Assembly (NCBI GenBank): GCA_963780045.1
Contig: CAVZZZ010000001.1
Location: 248,001 to 312,000, forward strand
DNA: 64,000 bases
Source: JANXQG01 sp963780045
GTDB lineage: Bacteria; Planctomycetota; Planctomycetia; Pirellulales; Thermoguttaceae
Direction: 5' to 3'
Positions 48,006 to 56,912 of this stretch are shown here, in pieces. Position 1 is the stretch's first letter. Each line of letters starts with the position of its first letter. The position numbers and the translations under genes are program-made. The notes under the pieces were generated by a model. It searched no databases. It saw only the letters and a list, made by a program, of their open reading frames with translations, and had not been told where the DNA came from.

Positions 48006-48045
48006 GGCTTTTCGCGGTTTCGAGGAACTGCGAAAAGCCTTTTTC
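48006..48045 (+). terminator. Hairpin plus T-run between tnpB and tnpC
   Basis: GGCTTTTCGC and GCGAAAAGCC form a perfect 10-bp stem around a 14-nt loop, followed by five T. It resembles an intrinsic terminator and would limit tnpC expression. Confidence 0.65.
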
Positions 48046-48098
48046 GTTTTCCAAAATAATCTTTGGGAAGTGCTCTTGCGCTATCCGAAGCAATCGTT

Positions 48099-49907
48099 AT
48101 GCTGGACAACATGAACGACACGCAAGCAATTCCCGACAACCTTGCGGCCTGCCAGGCAGTTATTACGCAGCAAAACTATCAACTGCTCGAGCAGGCCAAG
48201 GCCGTTGTCGCCTTGCAGCAGAAGGTCGAGGAGCAGAAGCTCATAATCGACGAGCTTATTCAGCGTGCCTTCCGCAATCGTAGCGAGCGGTACATCGAAG
48301 ACCCGAACCAGTTGAAACTGGACTTCGGCAACACGCCCGCAGTGGCCGCAGCGGCGGAGAGCCTGGCCGAGGCGGTGGAAGAGGCGGAGATCGTCATCGC
48401 CGAACACAAGCGTCGCCGCCACAAGCCGCGGAAGCCCCGCAGCGAAGCGTTTCCCGCCCATCTGCCGCGGTACGAGGTGATGGCGAAGATGCCGGAAGAA
48501 CTCAAGGTTTGTGCCACGCACGGCGAGCGCACGATCATCGGCTACGACCGCCAGGAGACGCTGGAATACGAGTCGCCCAAGATCAAGGTCCGCGTGACAT
48601 TGGTTGCAAAGGCTGTTTGTGCAGACGCCCCGGAGTGCGGCGTGAAGGAAGCCGTGCGGCCGGAAGGCCTGGTGGAGGGCAACCGCTACGACACCAGCGT
48701 GGCTGCCCAGATCACCGTCAACAAATACGCCTTTCACCAGCCGACCTATCGCCAGCAAGACCAATTCGCCGGCAGCGGGTGGACGCCTTCCCGCAGCACG
48801 CTCTTGAACATCCTGGTGGCGACGGCGGCGTGCATCCGCCCGTTGGTGCTCTACCTGCGAGACGATGTGGTTGCCAGCGGCGTTTTGGGTACGGATGAAA
48901 CGCGAGTCACCTTGCTTCTGCCGCCGGAGATCCCGGCGGTAATCCCAGGCGACGCCAAATCAAAGCGGATCCACGAAGTCTTCACCGAAGCCCGAACCAA
49001 AGGGGAACCGAGCGTATCGGGTCGGGTATGGGCTTACCGCAGCCTTACCGTTCCGATCAATGTGTTCGATTTCACGGTCAGCCGTCATCGCGACGGCCCC
49101 GACGAGTTCCTCGTGGACAGCAACTTCACCGGCACGATCATCGCGGACTGTTACTCGGGTTACCAACAGATTACGCTGCGCAGCGATGCGCGGATCGTTC
49201 GCGCTGCATGCAACGCGCATGCGCGGCGAAAGATTGTGGACGCACGAGTCAGTGATCCGCTGTTGGCCAGCCGCTTCCTGGCGATGTATCAGGAACTGTA
49301 TGACATCGAGGATCGCGCCAGGACCATGTCCTGCGCTGACCGCGTGGCCTTGTGCGCTGCGGAAGCGCAGCCGGTATTTCAGCGGATGCGGGGGTTACTG
49401 GAGGGCGAAGCGGCATCACGAGTCTTGCCCAAGGACAAGCTTGCCGAGGCGTTGGGCTACTTGCGAAACCACTGGAACGAGTTGCAGGTCTATCTTGGTG
49501 ACGGCCGCGTGCCGATCGACAACAACGAGACCGAGCAACTGATGAAGCAGGTCGCGCTGGGTCGCAAGAACTGGCTCTTTATCGGCAGCATTGCCGCTGG
49601 GGAGCGAGCGGCCGACTTGATGACGTTGGTAAGCAGCGCGATGCGGAATGACCTGGACCCTTGCTTGCCCATCTACAGAAGCACGGCTGCGTGCCGGTTC
49701 GGGAAGGCGGCAGCCATTCCATTTGGACCAACCTGCGGACGGGCCGCAAGGAAGCCATTCCCCGCCATAACGAAATCAAGAAGGGGCTGGCACGCTCCGT
49801 TTGCCGCAATCTCTCGGTGCCGGTACCGCCAGGCGGTTGACCGAGAAGCCCTGTCCTTCGTCCGTTTCTGGCTACCTCATTACGGCAGAGCCTCGGCCTT
49901 AGCGTAG
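48099..49907 (+). pseudogene. IS66 TnpC transposase with a foreign C-terminus
   Basis: From MLDNMNDTQAIPDN the protein shows a coiled-coil N-terminus (QAKAVVALQQKVEEQ), the zinc-ribbon-like region (LKVCATHGERTIIGY, AVCADAPECG), and the DDE core: VLGTDETRVTLL (first Asp), IIADCYSGYQQI (second Asp), RVPIDNNETEQLM (Glu). The family similarity ends at LVSSAMRNDLD; the remaining ~80 residues are an out-of-frame reading of a hicA remnant. The catalytic triad is complete, but the element's right end is missing. Confidence 0.8.
49661..49840 (+). pseudogene. hicA toxin remnant, 5' end lost
   Basis: In the frame starting at TTG 49661 the sequence reads LLAHLQKHGCVPVREGGSHS, then NLRTGRKEAIPRHNEIKKG and LARSVCRNL, matching HicA mRNA interferases: the GG-x-H segment with the catalytic His and PRHxEIKKGLAR are clear. 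An in-frame stop lies 10 nt before; the normal start (MKRRDLL-like) is missing at the junction with tnpC. No hicB follows. Confidence 0.75.
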
Positions 49908-50224
49908 ATTTCCGCCGGGGCCTCATCGAAGTATTTGAACAATGCCGGGCACAGCCAGCCCACGGCCCTCAGCGTTTCCGACCCGTAGATGTTGCCTCCC
50001 ATTTCCTCGCGGACCCGAGTCAGCTTCTCCTGATAGCCTGGAAACGGCTGCGCCGAAAACAGCATCCGAAATCCGTCCTCGGCGTCCGGGATGTGCCTCG
50101 TAAGGAAGTCGATCATCTCCGGGATGCCGCACACGAACGGCTCCTTGTTTAGGCCGACAGTGTCGTCGTCGAAGACCCAAGCGCCGGAATAACGGTACGG
50201 CCTTAATACCATGATCTGGTTCAT
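49880..50224 (-). CDS. DUF6717 family protein
   Basis: 114 residues, with MNQIMVLRPYRYSGAWVFDD, EPFVCGIPEMIDFLTRHIPD, GFRMLFSAQPFPGYQEKLTR and LCPALFKYFDEAPAEIYAKA, which match the DUF6717 pattern almost throughout. Small soluble protein of unknown function, common in Planctomycetota. Intact; it lies between the two IS66 elements. Confidence 0.8.
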   Translation of the reverse strand: MNQIMVLRPYRYSGAWVFDDDTVGLNKEPFVCGIPEMIDFLTRHIPDAEDGFRMLFSAQPFPGYQEKLTRVREEMGGNIYGSETLRAVGWLCPALFKYFDEAPAEIYAKAEALP

Positions 50225-50647
50225 CTCGATCTCCTCGTTGGCTGCTAAGGGGCGTTGTAGTTTGTCGGCGCCTGACGCATTTTCTGACCAGGATCATGTA
50301 TAATCTGGTAGGAGCGGGAAATCAAAGGTGCTCCGGGAACTCGTAATGAAAGAACCTAGCTTTGATGAACTGCGGAGGGAGCGGACACATTACCAGGAGT
50401 CTGGACGGCGGTGCCGCTATAGAGGCTTTGCTTCCGGCGTTCACCCAAACCCGAGGTTCTACAAGTATTACTGGTGGGTTTTCTGGATCGAGAGTCCCAT
50501 AGATGGGTGGCAGTTTCTTGACAAACAATACTGCCTCAGTATCGCCGTGGCTATCCAACTGATGGACAGGTAAGCGTCCGGCGGAACACGTAGTATAGCC
50601 GTATAGCCGGACACGGCCGACGGGGCAGAAGGGCGGCGGCGGAGAGA

Positions 50648-52271
50648 TCAGGCCGCACGCCGGCGGTGGGGCAGCAGGGCAAGAAGGTCCTCCTCGTTGG
50701 CTGCGGGGAGCATGGCCGGCAGCCGGGTGAGGACGTCGCGGTAGTAGACCCACGGATCGTGGCCGTGACGTTTGCAGGAGGCCAAGAGACTGAAATGCAC
50801 CGCCGCCGCGCGGCCGCCGCGGTCGCTGCCCAGGAAGAGCCAGTTCTTGCGGCCCAGACAGAGGCCGCGGATGGCGTTCTCGCCCTCGTTGTTGTCGATG
50901 TCCAGCCAGCCCTCGGCGGTGTAGACGCAGAGGGCCGCCCAATTGCCCAGCGTGTAGTCCATCGCGCCGCGGACCGGACTCTTGGGCAAGACCTTCGCCG
51001 CTTGGCCTTCCAGCCAGGCGTGGAAGTCGTTCAGCAGCGGCCGCGAGCGCTCTTGACGCTCGGCCGCGATCCGCGCGGCGCGCTCCGCCAGCGTCAGCGG
51101 CTGCCATTCTTCCCGGCCGCGCTCGCGGAGGTCCTTCTCCACCGCGTAGAGCTTGCCGATGAAGGCCAAGGCCGTCTCCATCCGCGCGGAGTCCAGCCGC
51201 CGGCACTCGTGGAACTTCCTCCGCGCATGCCCAGCAGGCGACCTCGACGATCCGGCCTTGAGATTCCAGGTAAATCCCGTCGTAACCGTTGAAGGCATCG
51301 GCTTGCAAGTATCCGCCATAGTTGGCAAGAAACTTGGCCGGCCCGTCGCGGCTGTGGTTCGTGGTGTAGTCGAACACCGTCAAGGCGTGCAGCGGGTTGC
51401 CCACGTAGGGCCAGAAGCGGCCCGTGTACTTCCGCTTCTGATGGGCGTCGCGGACCCGCACCGAGGTGTCGTCCGTGTGAATCACGCCCGAGGCCAGCAC
51501 CACGCGGATGGCGAGGGCGTACAAGGGCTGGAGAAACTCCGCCGTTTGCAGCCACCAGCCGTCCATCGTCTGCCGGGAGATGCGCATGCCCTGCCGCTGG
51601 AAGATGCCTTCCAGGCGGTGCAGCGGCAGATGGTCGGCCCCCTTGCTGACGATCACCTGGGCCATCAGGCCCGCTCCGGCCAACGCGCCGGGGACCGCTT
51701 CGGGCGGCTTGGCGGCCAGCACCACGTTCTGCTCCGCCGGCGTCAGGCCGCTTTCGGGCAGTTGTTCCTTGCGGGCGTATTTCTTGCGGACATGCACCGT
51801 GACGAACAAGGTCGAAGGCCGCCAGTCCAACTGCTCGCTGGTCTCCGGCGGCAGCTCGACCAGGTTCTCCACGCCGCCCAAGGCCGCCTTCTCGGCGTCG
51901 GCCAAGTCGTGAATCTCTTCCTGCCGCTCGATGGAGTCGGGAATCCGCCCGCGACCGTGCTGGTGGCGGTTCTTGCCGGCCGCCGATGCCGCGGGCGAAG
52001 CATCGGCCGCGGGCGGCGGCGTCTCCGCCGCAGTTGCCTCCGCACCCGCTTGCACCTCGAACAACGCGCCTTGCCGCGGATCGAGCTTCTCGCTCGTGCT
52101 GCCGTAGATGCGTTTCAGCAAGAGGTGCATGTGATGCTCTTGCCGGGCCAGACGCTCATCGCGGATGCGCAGTTCTGCCAACAACTGTACGACGAGCGCC
52201 TTCAGCACGGCAACCTCGTCGGGCAGCGAAGCGGGATCGGGAAGAGGCAAGGCGTCCATGCTCATGCCCAA
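50648..52271 (-). CDS. IS66 TnpC transposase, one apparent frameshift
   Basis: About 540 residues: MDALPLPDPASLPDEVAVLK, HHMHLLLKRIYGSTSEKLDP, then IHTDDTSVRVRDAHQKRKY (first Asp), LQADAFNGYDGIYLE (second Asp), LDIDNNEGENAIRGLCLGRKNWLF (Glu). The frame changes near 51228, just before HARRKFHECRR; the sequence GCTGGGCATGCG seems to lack two C. A second IS66 copy in the same window belongs to a different lineage. Confidence 0.85.
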
Positions 52272-52328
52272 TGCTACGCGCCAGACGCGCGTTTGGTTCG
52301 CGCGATTGCGAAGAATTTTTCCGGCGGC

Positions 52329-52685
52329 TCACGCCGAGCGTTGATAGCGCGGCTGCCGCTTCACGCTGGTCGGGTCGATGCCCCACAGCAAGAGCGACAA
52401 CTCCTGGCTTGAGACCTCGATGCTCCGCGCTTGCGGATCGTCGGTCGCGGGGAAGCGGAAGGTCCCCTTCTCCAGCCGCCGGTAATAGAGCGTCAGCCCG
52501 TCGCGGTCCCACCACAACAGTTTGATCCGATCGCCGCGGCGGCTGCGGAACACGAACAAGTGGCCCGAGAGCGGATCGTAACCCAACCCTTCCCGCACCA
52601 CCGCGGCCAAGGAATCGAAACGCTTCCGCATGTCCGTGGGCGCCAGGCAGACGTAGATCCGCACCAGCTCCGAGAGGTTCAGCAT
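52329..52685 (-). CDS. IS66 TnpB (accessory protein)
   Basis: 118 residues from MLNLSELVRIYVCLAPTDMR; LFVFRSRRGDRIKLLWWDRDG and YYRRLEKGTFRFP are the family signature. Intact; overlaps tnpA by 7 nt. Confidence 0.92.
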   Translation of the reverse strand: MLNLSELVRIYVCLAPTDMRKRFDSLAAVVREGLGYDPLSGHLFVFRSRRGDRIKLLWWDRDGLTLYYRRLEKGTFRFPATDDPQARSIEVSSQELSLLLWGIDPTSVKRQPRYQRSA

Positions 52686-53062
52686 GATCGCGCCTCCAGA
52701 ACGGCCAACACGTCGGCCAGCGTCTGCCGGTCGAAGCCCGCCTGCACCCGTACCGTGCGCTGCCGCTCCAACACGATCTCCACGCCGCCGGCATCCGCGG
52801 CGGCGGGCAAGCGGTTCGCCGCCGCAACCACCCGCACGGGCAGGAACGAAACCGTCCCGCCGCCCGCCACCCGCAAGCCGGCGCCTGGCGATGATCGGCG
52901 GCGCTGTGTCAGTTCCCGTCGCCAGGCGTAGAACGAGGGCTCGCTGAGGGCGTTGGTACGACAGTAATCGCGGACGGACTGGCCGCTTCGCCGCCACTGG
53001 GCCACGGCGCGTCGCCAAAACCGCTGCTTTTCCGAACTCCGCCGCGGACCTTTGCGCTTCAT
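52679..53062 (-). CDS. IS66 TnpA (accessory protein)
   Basis: 127 residues from MKRKGPRRSSEKQRFWRRAV; SGQSVRDYCRTNALSEPSFY is the helix-turn-helix. The start at 53062 is chosen over an upstream Met because the family begins near here. Intact. Confidence 0.85.
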   Translation of the reverse strand: MKRKGPRRSSEKQRFWRRAVAQWRRSGQSVRDYCRTNALSEPSFYAWRRELTQRRRSSPGAGLRVAGGGTVSFLPVRVVAAANRLPAAADAGGVEIVLERQRTVRVQAGFDRQTLADVLAVLEARSC

Positions 53063-53568
53063 GGTACTTCTCCTGGGGCCTTGAATCTCACACGCCCTCA
53101 GGATACCATCAGCGCCAACACGCATTCCGCCGGACGCTTACTGGACAGTCTCAAAAAGCGGAATGAGCCTTACTGGCTTTACAACGATAAGTCCCCGCGG
53201 CGTGGTTCAGTGATGCCTATCGACCCGAACTCGGAACGTTGGCAAGCAGTAGAGTGGGCGCCAGCTTACGACGAAGACCCCGACCCGCCAGTGGCCCAAG
53301 GAGTGTTGCTGGACCACAAGTAAGACAAATCTCGGGGGCACTAGGGGGACACTGCTGCGTGACGACCCGTTTACCGCTCAGTGATTTCCCGCCGCAGCTA
53401 ATCGCTTTTTTTCCGGCTTATACTTCTAATCTAACTCCCAATTCCTTTGCGATTCGCTCGACTCCGGATTTATTGAGGTCGTTAATCGCGCCGAGGAGAG
53501 AACCCATCCCTAGTGATCGCACTACAGCATCCTTGGGCAGGTACTGATTGACAACTTGAATAGCGGCG

Positions 53569-53766
53569 TCATGCTTGCACAGCCATCTCCAGTTCGATGA
53601 ACGGTCGTAGCAGAATCTGGTCCCAATCCTCTTGGTCCTTGTTCTCAACGCCGACAAGCACAGCAAGCGGCTTGCCCTCTTGCGTCACCAACTGCCACTC
53701 GCACTGGGCCGCGTGAAGGAAACCCTCGATATCTTGCCTGAAGTTCTCGATACTAGTCTCCTTCAC
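53569..53766 (-). CDS. Phd/YefM-like antitoxin or remnant
   Basis: 65 residues: MKETSIENFRQDIEGFLHAA, WQLVTQEGKPLAVLVGVENKD. The pattern of a short N-terminal helix, then VVxxxGKPLAVLVGV, is typical of Phd/YefM-like antitoxins. No toxin gene follows; behind it another frame (to 53418) reads AVVRSLGMGSLLGAINDLNK and GVERIAKELGVRLEV, a possible remnant of an unrelated gene. Confidence 0.55.
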   Translation of the reverse strand: MKETSIENFRQDIEGFLHAAQCEWQLVTQEGKPLAVLVGVENKDQEDWDQILLRPFIELEMAVQA

Positions 53767-53880
53767 GGATTACGTCGGATTTCGTCCTCGCGATCATCCC
53801 AATTCTAACGTTCCGACTAGTTCCTGTCCACTTCGCCGCCCCTGTGCCCGCCGTTTCACGCCTTCCCCTTCATCGCCTCG

Positions 53881-53914
53881 CTCAAAAACGGGTCAGAAGG
53901 TCAGAACGAATTTG
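53881..53914. repeat. Direct repeat flanking a VapBC cassette, copy 1
   Basis: CTCAAAAACGGGTCA then AAGGT, AGAACGAATTTG; 32 of 34 nt match 55021-55054, with looser similarity extending to the left. Within this copy GAACGAA and TTCGTTC plus GGGTC and GACCC can pair. Confidence 0.75.
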
Positions 53915-54028
53915 CGTTGTTATTCGTTCCGACCCGTTTCTCGCCTGCAATTCCGCGACCCCGCCGAGCATGTCTCGGTTGGTTAATAAGATCGAATGGC
54001 TAAGAGGCCACGAAGCGAGTACCGCGTC

Positions 54029-54075
54029 ATTCCCTCCCCTCCCGGCCGCCGCGCGCGGCCGGGAGGGGAGGGAAT
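54029..54075. repeat. Perfect 21-bp hairpin
   Basis: ATTCCCTCCCCTCCCGGCC and its exact complement form a 21-bp stem with a 5-nt loop (CGCGC). Probably a dispersed repeat of the same class as the CCCTCTCCCT palindrome at 16796. Confidence 0.85.
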
Positions 54076-54150
54076 GGAACGTGGTTGGGCGGGACGTCGT
54101 TGTTAGCTTTCCAATCTGCTTCACCGACCGCGACAAGCTCGGTGGCGTCG

Positions 54151-54321
54151 TCAATCATTCCGGTAAACTTCCTTGAGTGCTTCAGCAACATCCAGCGGGA
54201 GAACGCCAAGTGTGGCGTCGACATTTTAAGCGTTGACGAGTTGCAGGCTCTTCAACATCAGGCCCGTGGCGGTCAATCGGCCCATTTCATAGCGCGATAG
54301 CAAACGTTCCAAAACCTTCAT
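54151..54321 (-). pseudogene. Small planctomycete protein with an in-frame stop
   Basis: The ATG lies 1 nt after the vapC stop. Reading: MKVLERLLSRYEMGRLTATG LMLKSLQLVNA, then TAA, then in the same frame NVDATLGVLPLDVAEALKEV YRND and a stop. The first part (YEMGRLTATGLMLK) matches a small family common in planctomycetes; a single C-to-T change could have produced the stop. Confidence 0.6.
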
Positions 54322-54322
54322 C

Positions 54323-54727
54323 TCAGTCGTTTTCTGGCCGGAATCTTTTCAGATTTGGGACCAGATCGAAATGCGGGTCGGTCGAATAAACCGAGCACTT
54401 ATAGCGGCGCGCCACGGCCGTAATGGCCAAGTCGCTCAACGGCAAGGCGTGTCCGCGCGAGGCGAGCACTCTGCCCAAGCTCGCGGCCGTGCGCCAGTCG
54501 TCCCAAAGGATATCCAGATAGCGGACGCCGCGGAGCAGCGAGGAAGCCCAATCCGCTTCCGCCTTGTGGCGAAAACCTAGAAGGACTTCAGCGACGATGG
54601 GCCCGACAATCGCGCCGCGATCCCCGCGAAGCAGCGAGTCAACAACCCGCTTTGTGCCCGACTGCGGCCGATTGAAGAACGGGACCCACATGCACGTGTC
54701 AATCAGCACCAGGTCTTCGGGGTTCAT
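54323..54727 (-). CDS. vapC: VapC-type PIN domain toxin
   Basis: 134 residues. PIN acidic residues: D in LVLIDTCMWVPFF, E in IVGPIVAEVLLGF, D in HALPLSDLAITAVARR and D in SVYSTDPHFDLVP. An RNase that usually cleaves tRNA or rRNA. It overlaps the upstream vapB-like gene by 29 nt. The whole cassette lies between two direct repeats. Intact. Confidence 0.88.
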   Translation of the reverse strand: MNPEDLVLIDTCMWVPFFNRPQSGTKRVVDSLLRGDRGAIVGPIVAEVLLGFRHKAEADWASSLLRGVRYLDILWDDWRTAASLGRVLASRGHALPLSDLAITAVARRYKCSVYSTDPHFDLVPNLKRFRPEND

Positions 54728-54929
54728 TGGCCGCCTTCAACTCGGTTTCCTCGAGTTCTTGCCAGTTTTCCTGCATCTCGACTCGTCCCGATAGGGTCAT
54801 CAACTCCTGCCGCTGAGTGTAACGAACGTATTCGCGCAGCGCAGTCCTCAATGCCTCGTCGACATCGCTCTGCTTTGTCGCGGCGCGAAGTTCCGCAACT
54901 TCTTCGTCACTAAGATTCACCGTCGTCAT
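54699..54929 (-). CDS. vapB: VapB-type antitoxin
   Basis: 76 residues from MTTVNLSDEEVAELRAATKQ; a ribbon-helix-helix-like N-terminus followed by ALREYVRYTQRQELMTLSGR and a C-terminal acidic segment that would bind VapC. An upstream in-frame Met exists, but the sequence there is low-complexity. Neutralises VapC and represses the operon. Confidence 0.8.
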   Translation of the reverse strand: MTTVNLSDEEVAELRAATKQSDVDEALRTALREYVRYTQRQELMTLSGRVEMQENWQELEETELKAANEPRRPGAD

Positions 54930-55020
54930 AATAGCTCCTGCTGAAAGAGACTTCCTAATTATAGGCCGGCTTCCGCGGCAGCGAAAGCCTCCCGCCCTGC
55001 CCTTCGTCGCCTCGTGCATG

Positions 55021-55054
55021 CTCAAAAACGGGTCAAAAGGTTAGAACGAATTTG
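55021..55054. repeat. Direct repeat flanking a VapBC cassette, copy 2
   Basis: Partner of 53881-53914, exactly 1140 nt away, in the same orientation. Confidence 0.75.
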
Positions 55055-55135
55055 AGTCGCTATACGCCCCGGCCCGATGTTTGCCCGCTGGCGCCGATCA
55101 ACTGACAGGGTCCAACCCCCCCATGCCAAGTGCTC

Positions 55136-55597
55136 TCACGAACTCTGCTGGCCAGTCGCTATCAATTGCCGGGGATGAACGGCGTTGATACCCGGATAGC
55201 GTTGAAAGTCGCCGACGTTGAGCGTCAGGATATGCGCGATACCGTGTACGCGCATGACGGCGACGAGCCGTGCGTCATGGACTTGGATTCCGGACACCGC
55301 GTGGTCCACGACTAGCCTTCGTCATTCGGCATGCGCGGCGGGACCATCGGGTGCTAGCTTGTATAGTCGCTCGATCGCCTTCGCTCGGCGATTGGTTTCA
55401 CAAATTGATAATCCCAGGCCGTTCGCCGGCACCGGGCGCGTGCAAGCGCGCCACAACTCAACAAGGTTTTGCGGAGCGTAGAAAATCAAATCGCCTCGAC
55501 TGCCCAAGAGCCGCACCGCTGCGCGGACTAGAGTATGCTGTGGATCAGTGCGATGCATCAGGCGCAACAAGATGTTCGTGTCCGCCAACCAGTGCAT
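55136..55597 (-). pseudogene. Second PIN-domain (VapC) toxin, premature TGA
   Basis: Frame: MHWLADTNILLRLMHRTDPQ (first Asp), APQNLVELWRACTRP (Glu), then TGA at 55324-55322, and the same frame continues RRLVVDHAVSGIQVHDARLV (third Asp) ... ILTLNVGDFQRYPGINAVHP (fourth Asp). The TGA stands where family members usually have Trp (TGG), so one G-to-A change inactivates the toxin. Full length would be about 153 residues. Confidence 0.75.
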
Positions 55598-55848
55598 CAG
55601 CCGCCCTCGTAAATGCCTTCGCGCGTGACGGCGAAATCCGAAAGAGGAGGAACGTCATCAAGCCCGGCTGCGAGCTCATCAAGCGCGGCTTCGTATTCCT
55701 CTTCAGAGAGCGTTTCCTGCAAGCTTCTTGTATCGTTCTCTGGTTCAGTCGCGACAAATACTTGAATCTGCTGTCCGTCCCACAAGTGGAGCGGCAATAG
55801 CGGGCGTAAGACCCCGTTTTCAAAAACCGCCGGAACCGTCATAGTCAT
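55597..55848 (-). CDS. DUF104 (AF2212/PG0164-like) antitoxin
   Basis: About 83 residues from MTMTVPAVFENGVLRPLLPL; the pattern VFENGVLRPL-P-L-L-GQ-I-V is diagnostic of DUF104 antitoxins. The stop overlaps the PIN gene start (TGATG), a usual arrangement. Its toxin carries a premature stop, so the antitoxin may be free of its partner. Confidence 0.85.
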   Translation of the reverse strand: MTMTVPAVFENGVLRPLLPLHLWDGQQIQVFVATEPENDTRSLQETLSEEEYEAALDELAAGLDDVPPLSDFAVTREGIYEGG

Positions 55849-55908
55849 GGTTTCGTCTCCTATTATGGATTCTACCTTCGCCATAGAGACAAGTCGAGTC
55901 AGGATCTG

Positions 55909-56907
55909 CTATCCGCCCTTATACACCTGCTGCATCAGCACATTCTTCTTCGACGTCACCGGCCCGTCGCTGGTGTCGTTGCGGAGGACTTCAACCATCA
56001 TGTGAAACTTGGCGTCGATGTCGTCGGCGTAGTGAACCAAGAGGGCTTCGGGTGTCATCGGCGGCTTGGGCGAGCCCCATTCGGGCAGCCGTTGATGGGC
56101 GATGATCAGGTGCTCCAGCCGCAAGAGTGTGTCTGGCGGCAGGGGGCACGCGGCCGCCGCCTCGCGGACAATGTCGCGGCCTTGCAGCAAGTGGCCGATC
56201 AGCGCGCCGGAGGCCGTGTAGACCGCGCCGTCGGGCCGCTGCTCCAACTCGCGCAGCTTGCCGATGTCGTGCAGGATCGCGCCCGCCACCGCCATCGACT
56301 TGTCCAGCGGCGGCTGCATTGCGTCGTAATATTCCGCGTACTTGTCGACGAGGTAGGTCACCGTCCGCGTGACGCTCAACGTGTGCTCAAGCCAGCCCGC
56401 TACGAAGGCATGGTGATTGTGCCGGGCGGCCGGAATCCGCAATAGAGCTTCGCGATTGTCGCAGAGAATCTTCTCCACCAGTGCCCGCAATGGCACGTCG
56501 GCAATGCGCTCACAGACAATCGCCAGCATCTCCGCGAACATCTTCTGCGGCTCGTAACGCGATTGCGGTTGGCAGCTCATCGGGTCGAAGCCGTCGGCCG
56601 CGTCCGCGTCGCAGACTTCGCGAATCTTGCGAATGTCCAACTGCGGGCCGTAGTTTGTCTCGCGGTAAACCGCCCGGACTTTGTAGAACGTTCCGGGCGT
56701 CCATTTGTCGCGGCATTCGGCCGCCCAGGGGGAATTGTCCCAAATGGGAAAGGCCACCTCGCGCCCGCCATCGCGAAAGCCGACGCGAAAGTAGGGCTTG
56801 CCGTCCCGCGTATTGAGCTGCTCCTTGGCCGTCATCAGCACGAACATGTCGGCCTCCTGGCCGGGCACGATGTCGGACAGCGCGATGATGGGCATGGGAG
56901 AGGGCAT
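55909..56907 (-). CDS. 3'-5' exoribonuclease, YhaM family
   Basis: 332 residues: an N-terminal OB-fold (QEADMFVLMTAKEQLNTRDG, YFRVGFRDGGREVAFPIWDN) and a C-terminal HD phosphohydrolase domain (HNHHAFVAGWLEHTLSV, AILHDIGKLRELE with the HD pair, HHMMVEVL-type final helix). YhaM enzymes trim RNA (and DNA) from the 3' end. It starts 5 nt after a HicB-like gene. Intact. Confidence 0.88.
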   Translation of the reverse strand: MPSPMPIIALSDIVPGQEADMFVLMTAKEQLNTRDGKPYFRVGFRDGGREVAFPIWDNSPWAAECRDKWTPGTFYKVRAVYRETNYGPQLDIRKIREVCDADAADGFDPMSCQPQSRYEPQKMFAEMLAIVCERIADVPLRALVEKILCDNREALLRIPAARHNHHAFVAGWLEHTLSVTRTVTYLVDKYAEYYDAMQPPLDKSMAVAGAILHDIGKLRELEQRPDGAVYTASGALIGHLLQGRDIVREAAAACPLPPDTLLRLEHLIIAHQRLPEWGSPKPPMTPEALLVHYADDIDAKFHMMVEVLRNDTSDGPVTSKKNVLMQQVYKGG

Positions 56908-56912
56908 GGCGA

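Larger units (their letters stand above)
47190..49657 (+). mobile_element. IS66 family element 1, right end missing
   Basis: The left terminus GTAAGCGCCCATAAGG at 47190 matches the GTAAGCG ends of IS66 elements. tnpA, tnpB and tnpC follow in order. No complementary terminus was found after tnpC; similarity to tnpC stops near 49657, where hicA-like sequence begins, so the right end was lost. Confidence 0.75.
50570..53141 (-). mobile_element. IS66 family element 2, complete ends
   Basis: 2572 nt bounded by inverted ends GTAAGCGTCCGGCGGAA (50570) and TTCCGCCGGACGCTTAC (ending 53141). The flanks carry TGGACAG at 50563-50569 and 53142-53148, consistent with a target-site duplication (IS66 normally gives 8 bp). 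tnpA, tnpB and tnpC lie on the minus strand. A recent insertion, since the split gene reconstitutes exactly. Confidence 0.9.
50346..53323 (+). pseudogene. Small gene split by an IS66 insertion
   Basis: The first half (50346-50569) reads MKEPSFDELRRERTHYQESG ... LDKQYCLSIAVAIQLMD; the second (53149-53323) reads SLKKRNEPYWLYNDKSPRR ... VAQGVLLDHK. Removing the IS and one copy of the 7-bp flank TGGACAG joins them in frame to a protein of about 132 residues. The first half has an aromatic cluster (RFYKYYWWVFWIES). Family unknown. Confidence 0.8.

Noticed and set aside
55322..55324. TGA in the second PIN gene as a selenocysteine or recoding site
   Set aside because: No selenocysteine insertion signal or selenoprotein family; homologues carry Trp here, so nonsense mutation or error is simpler.
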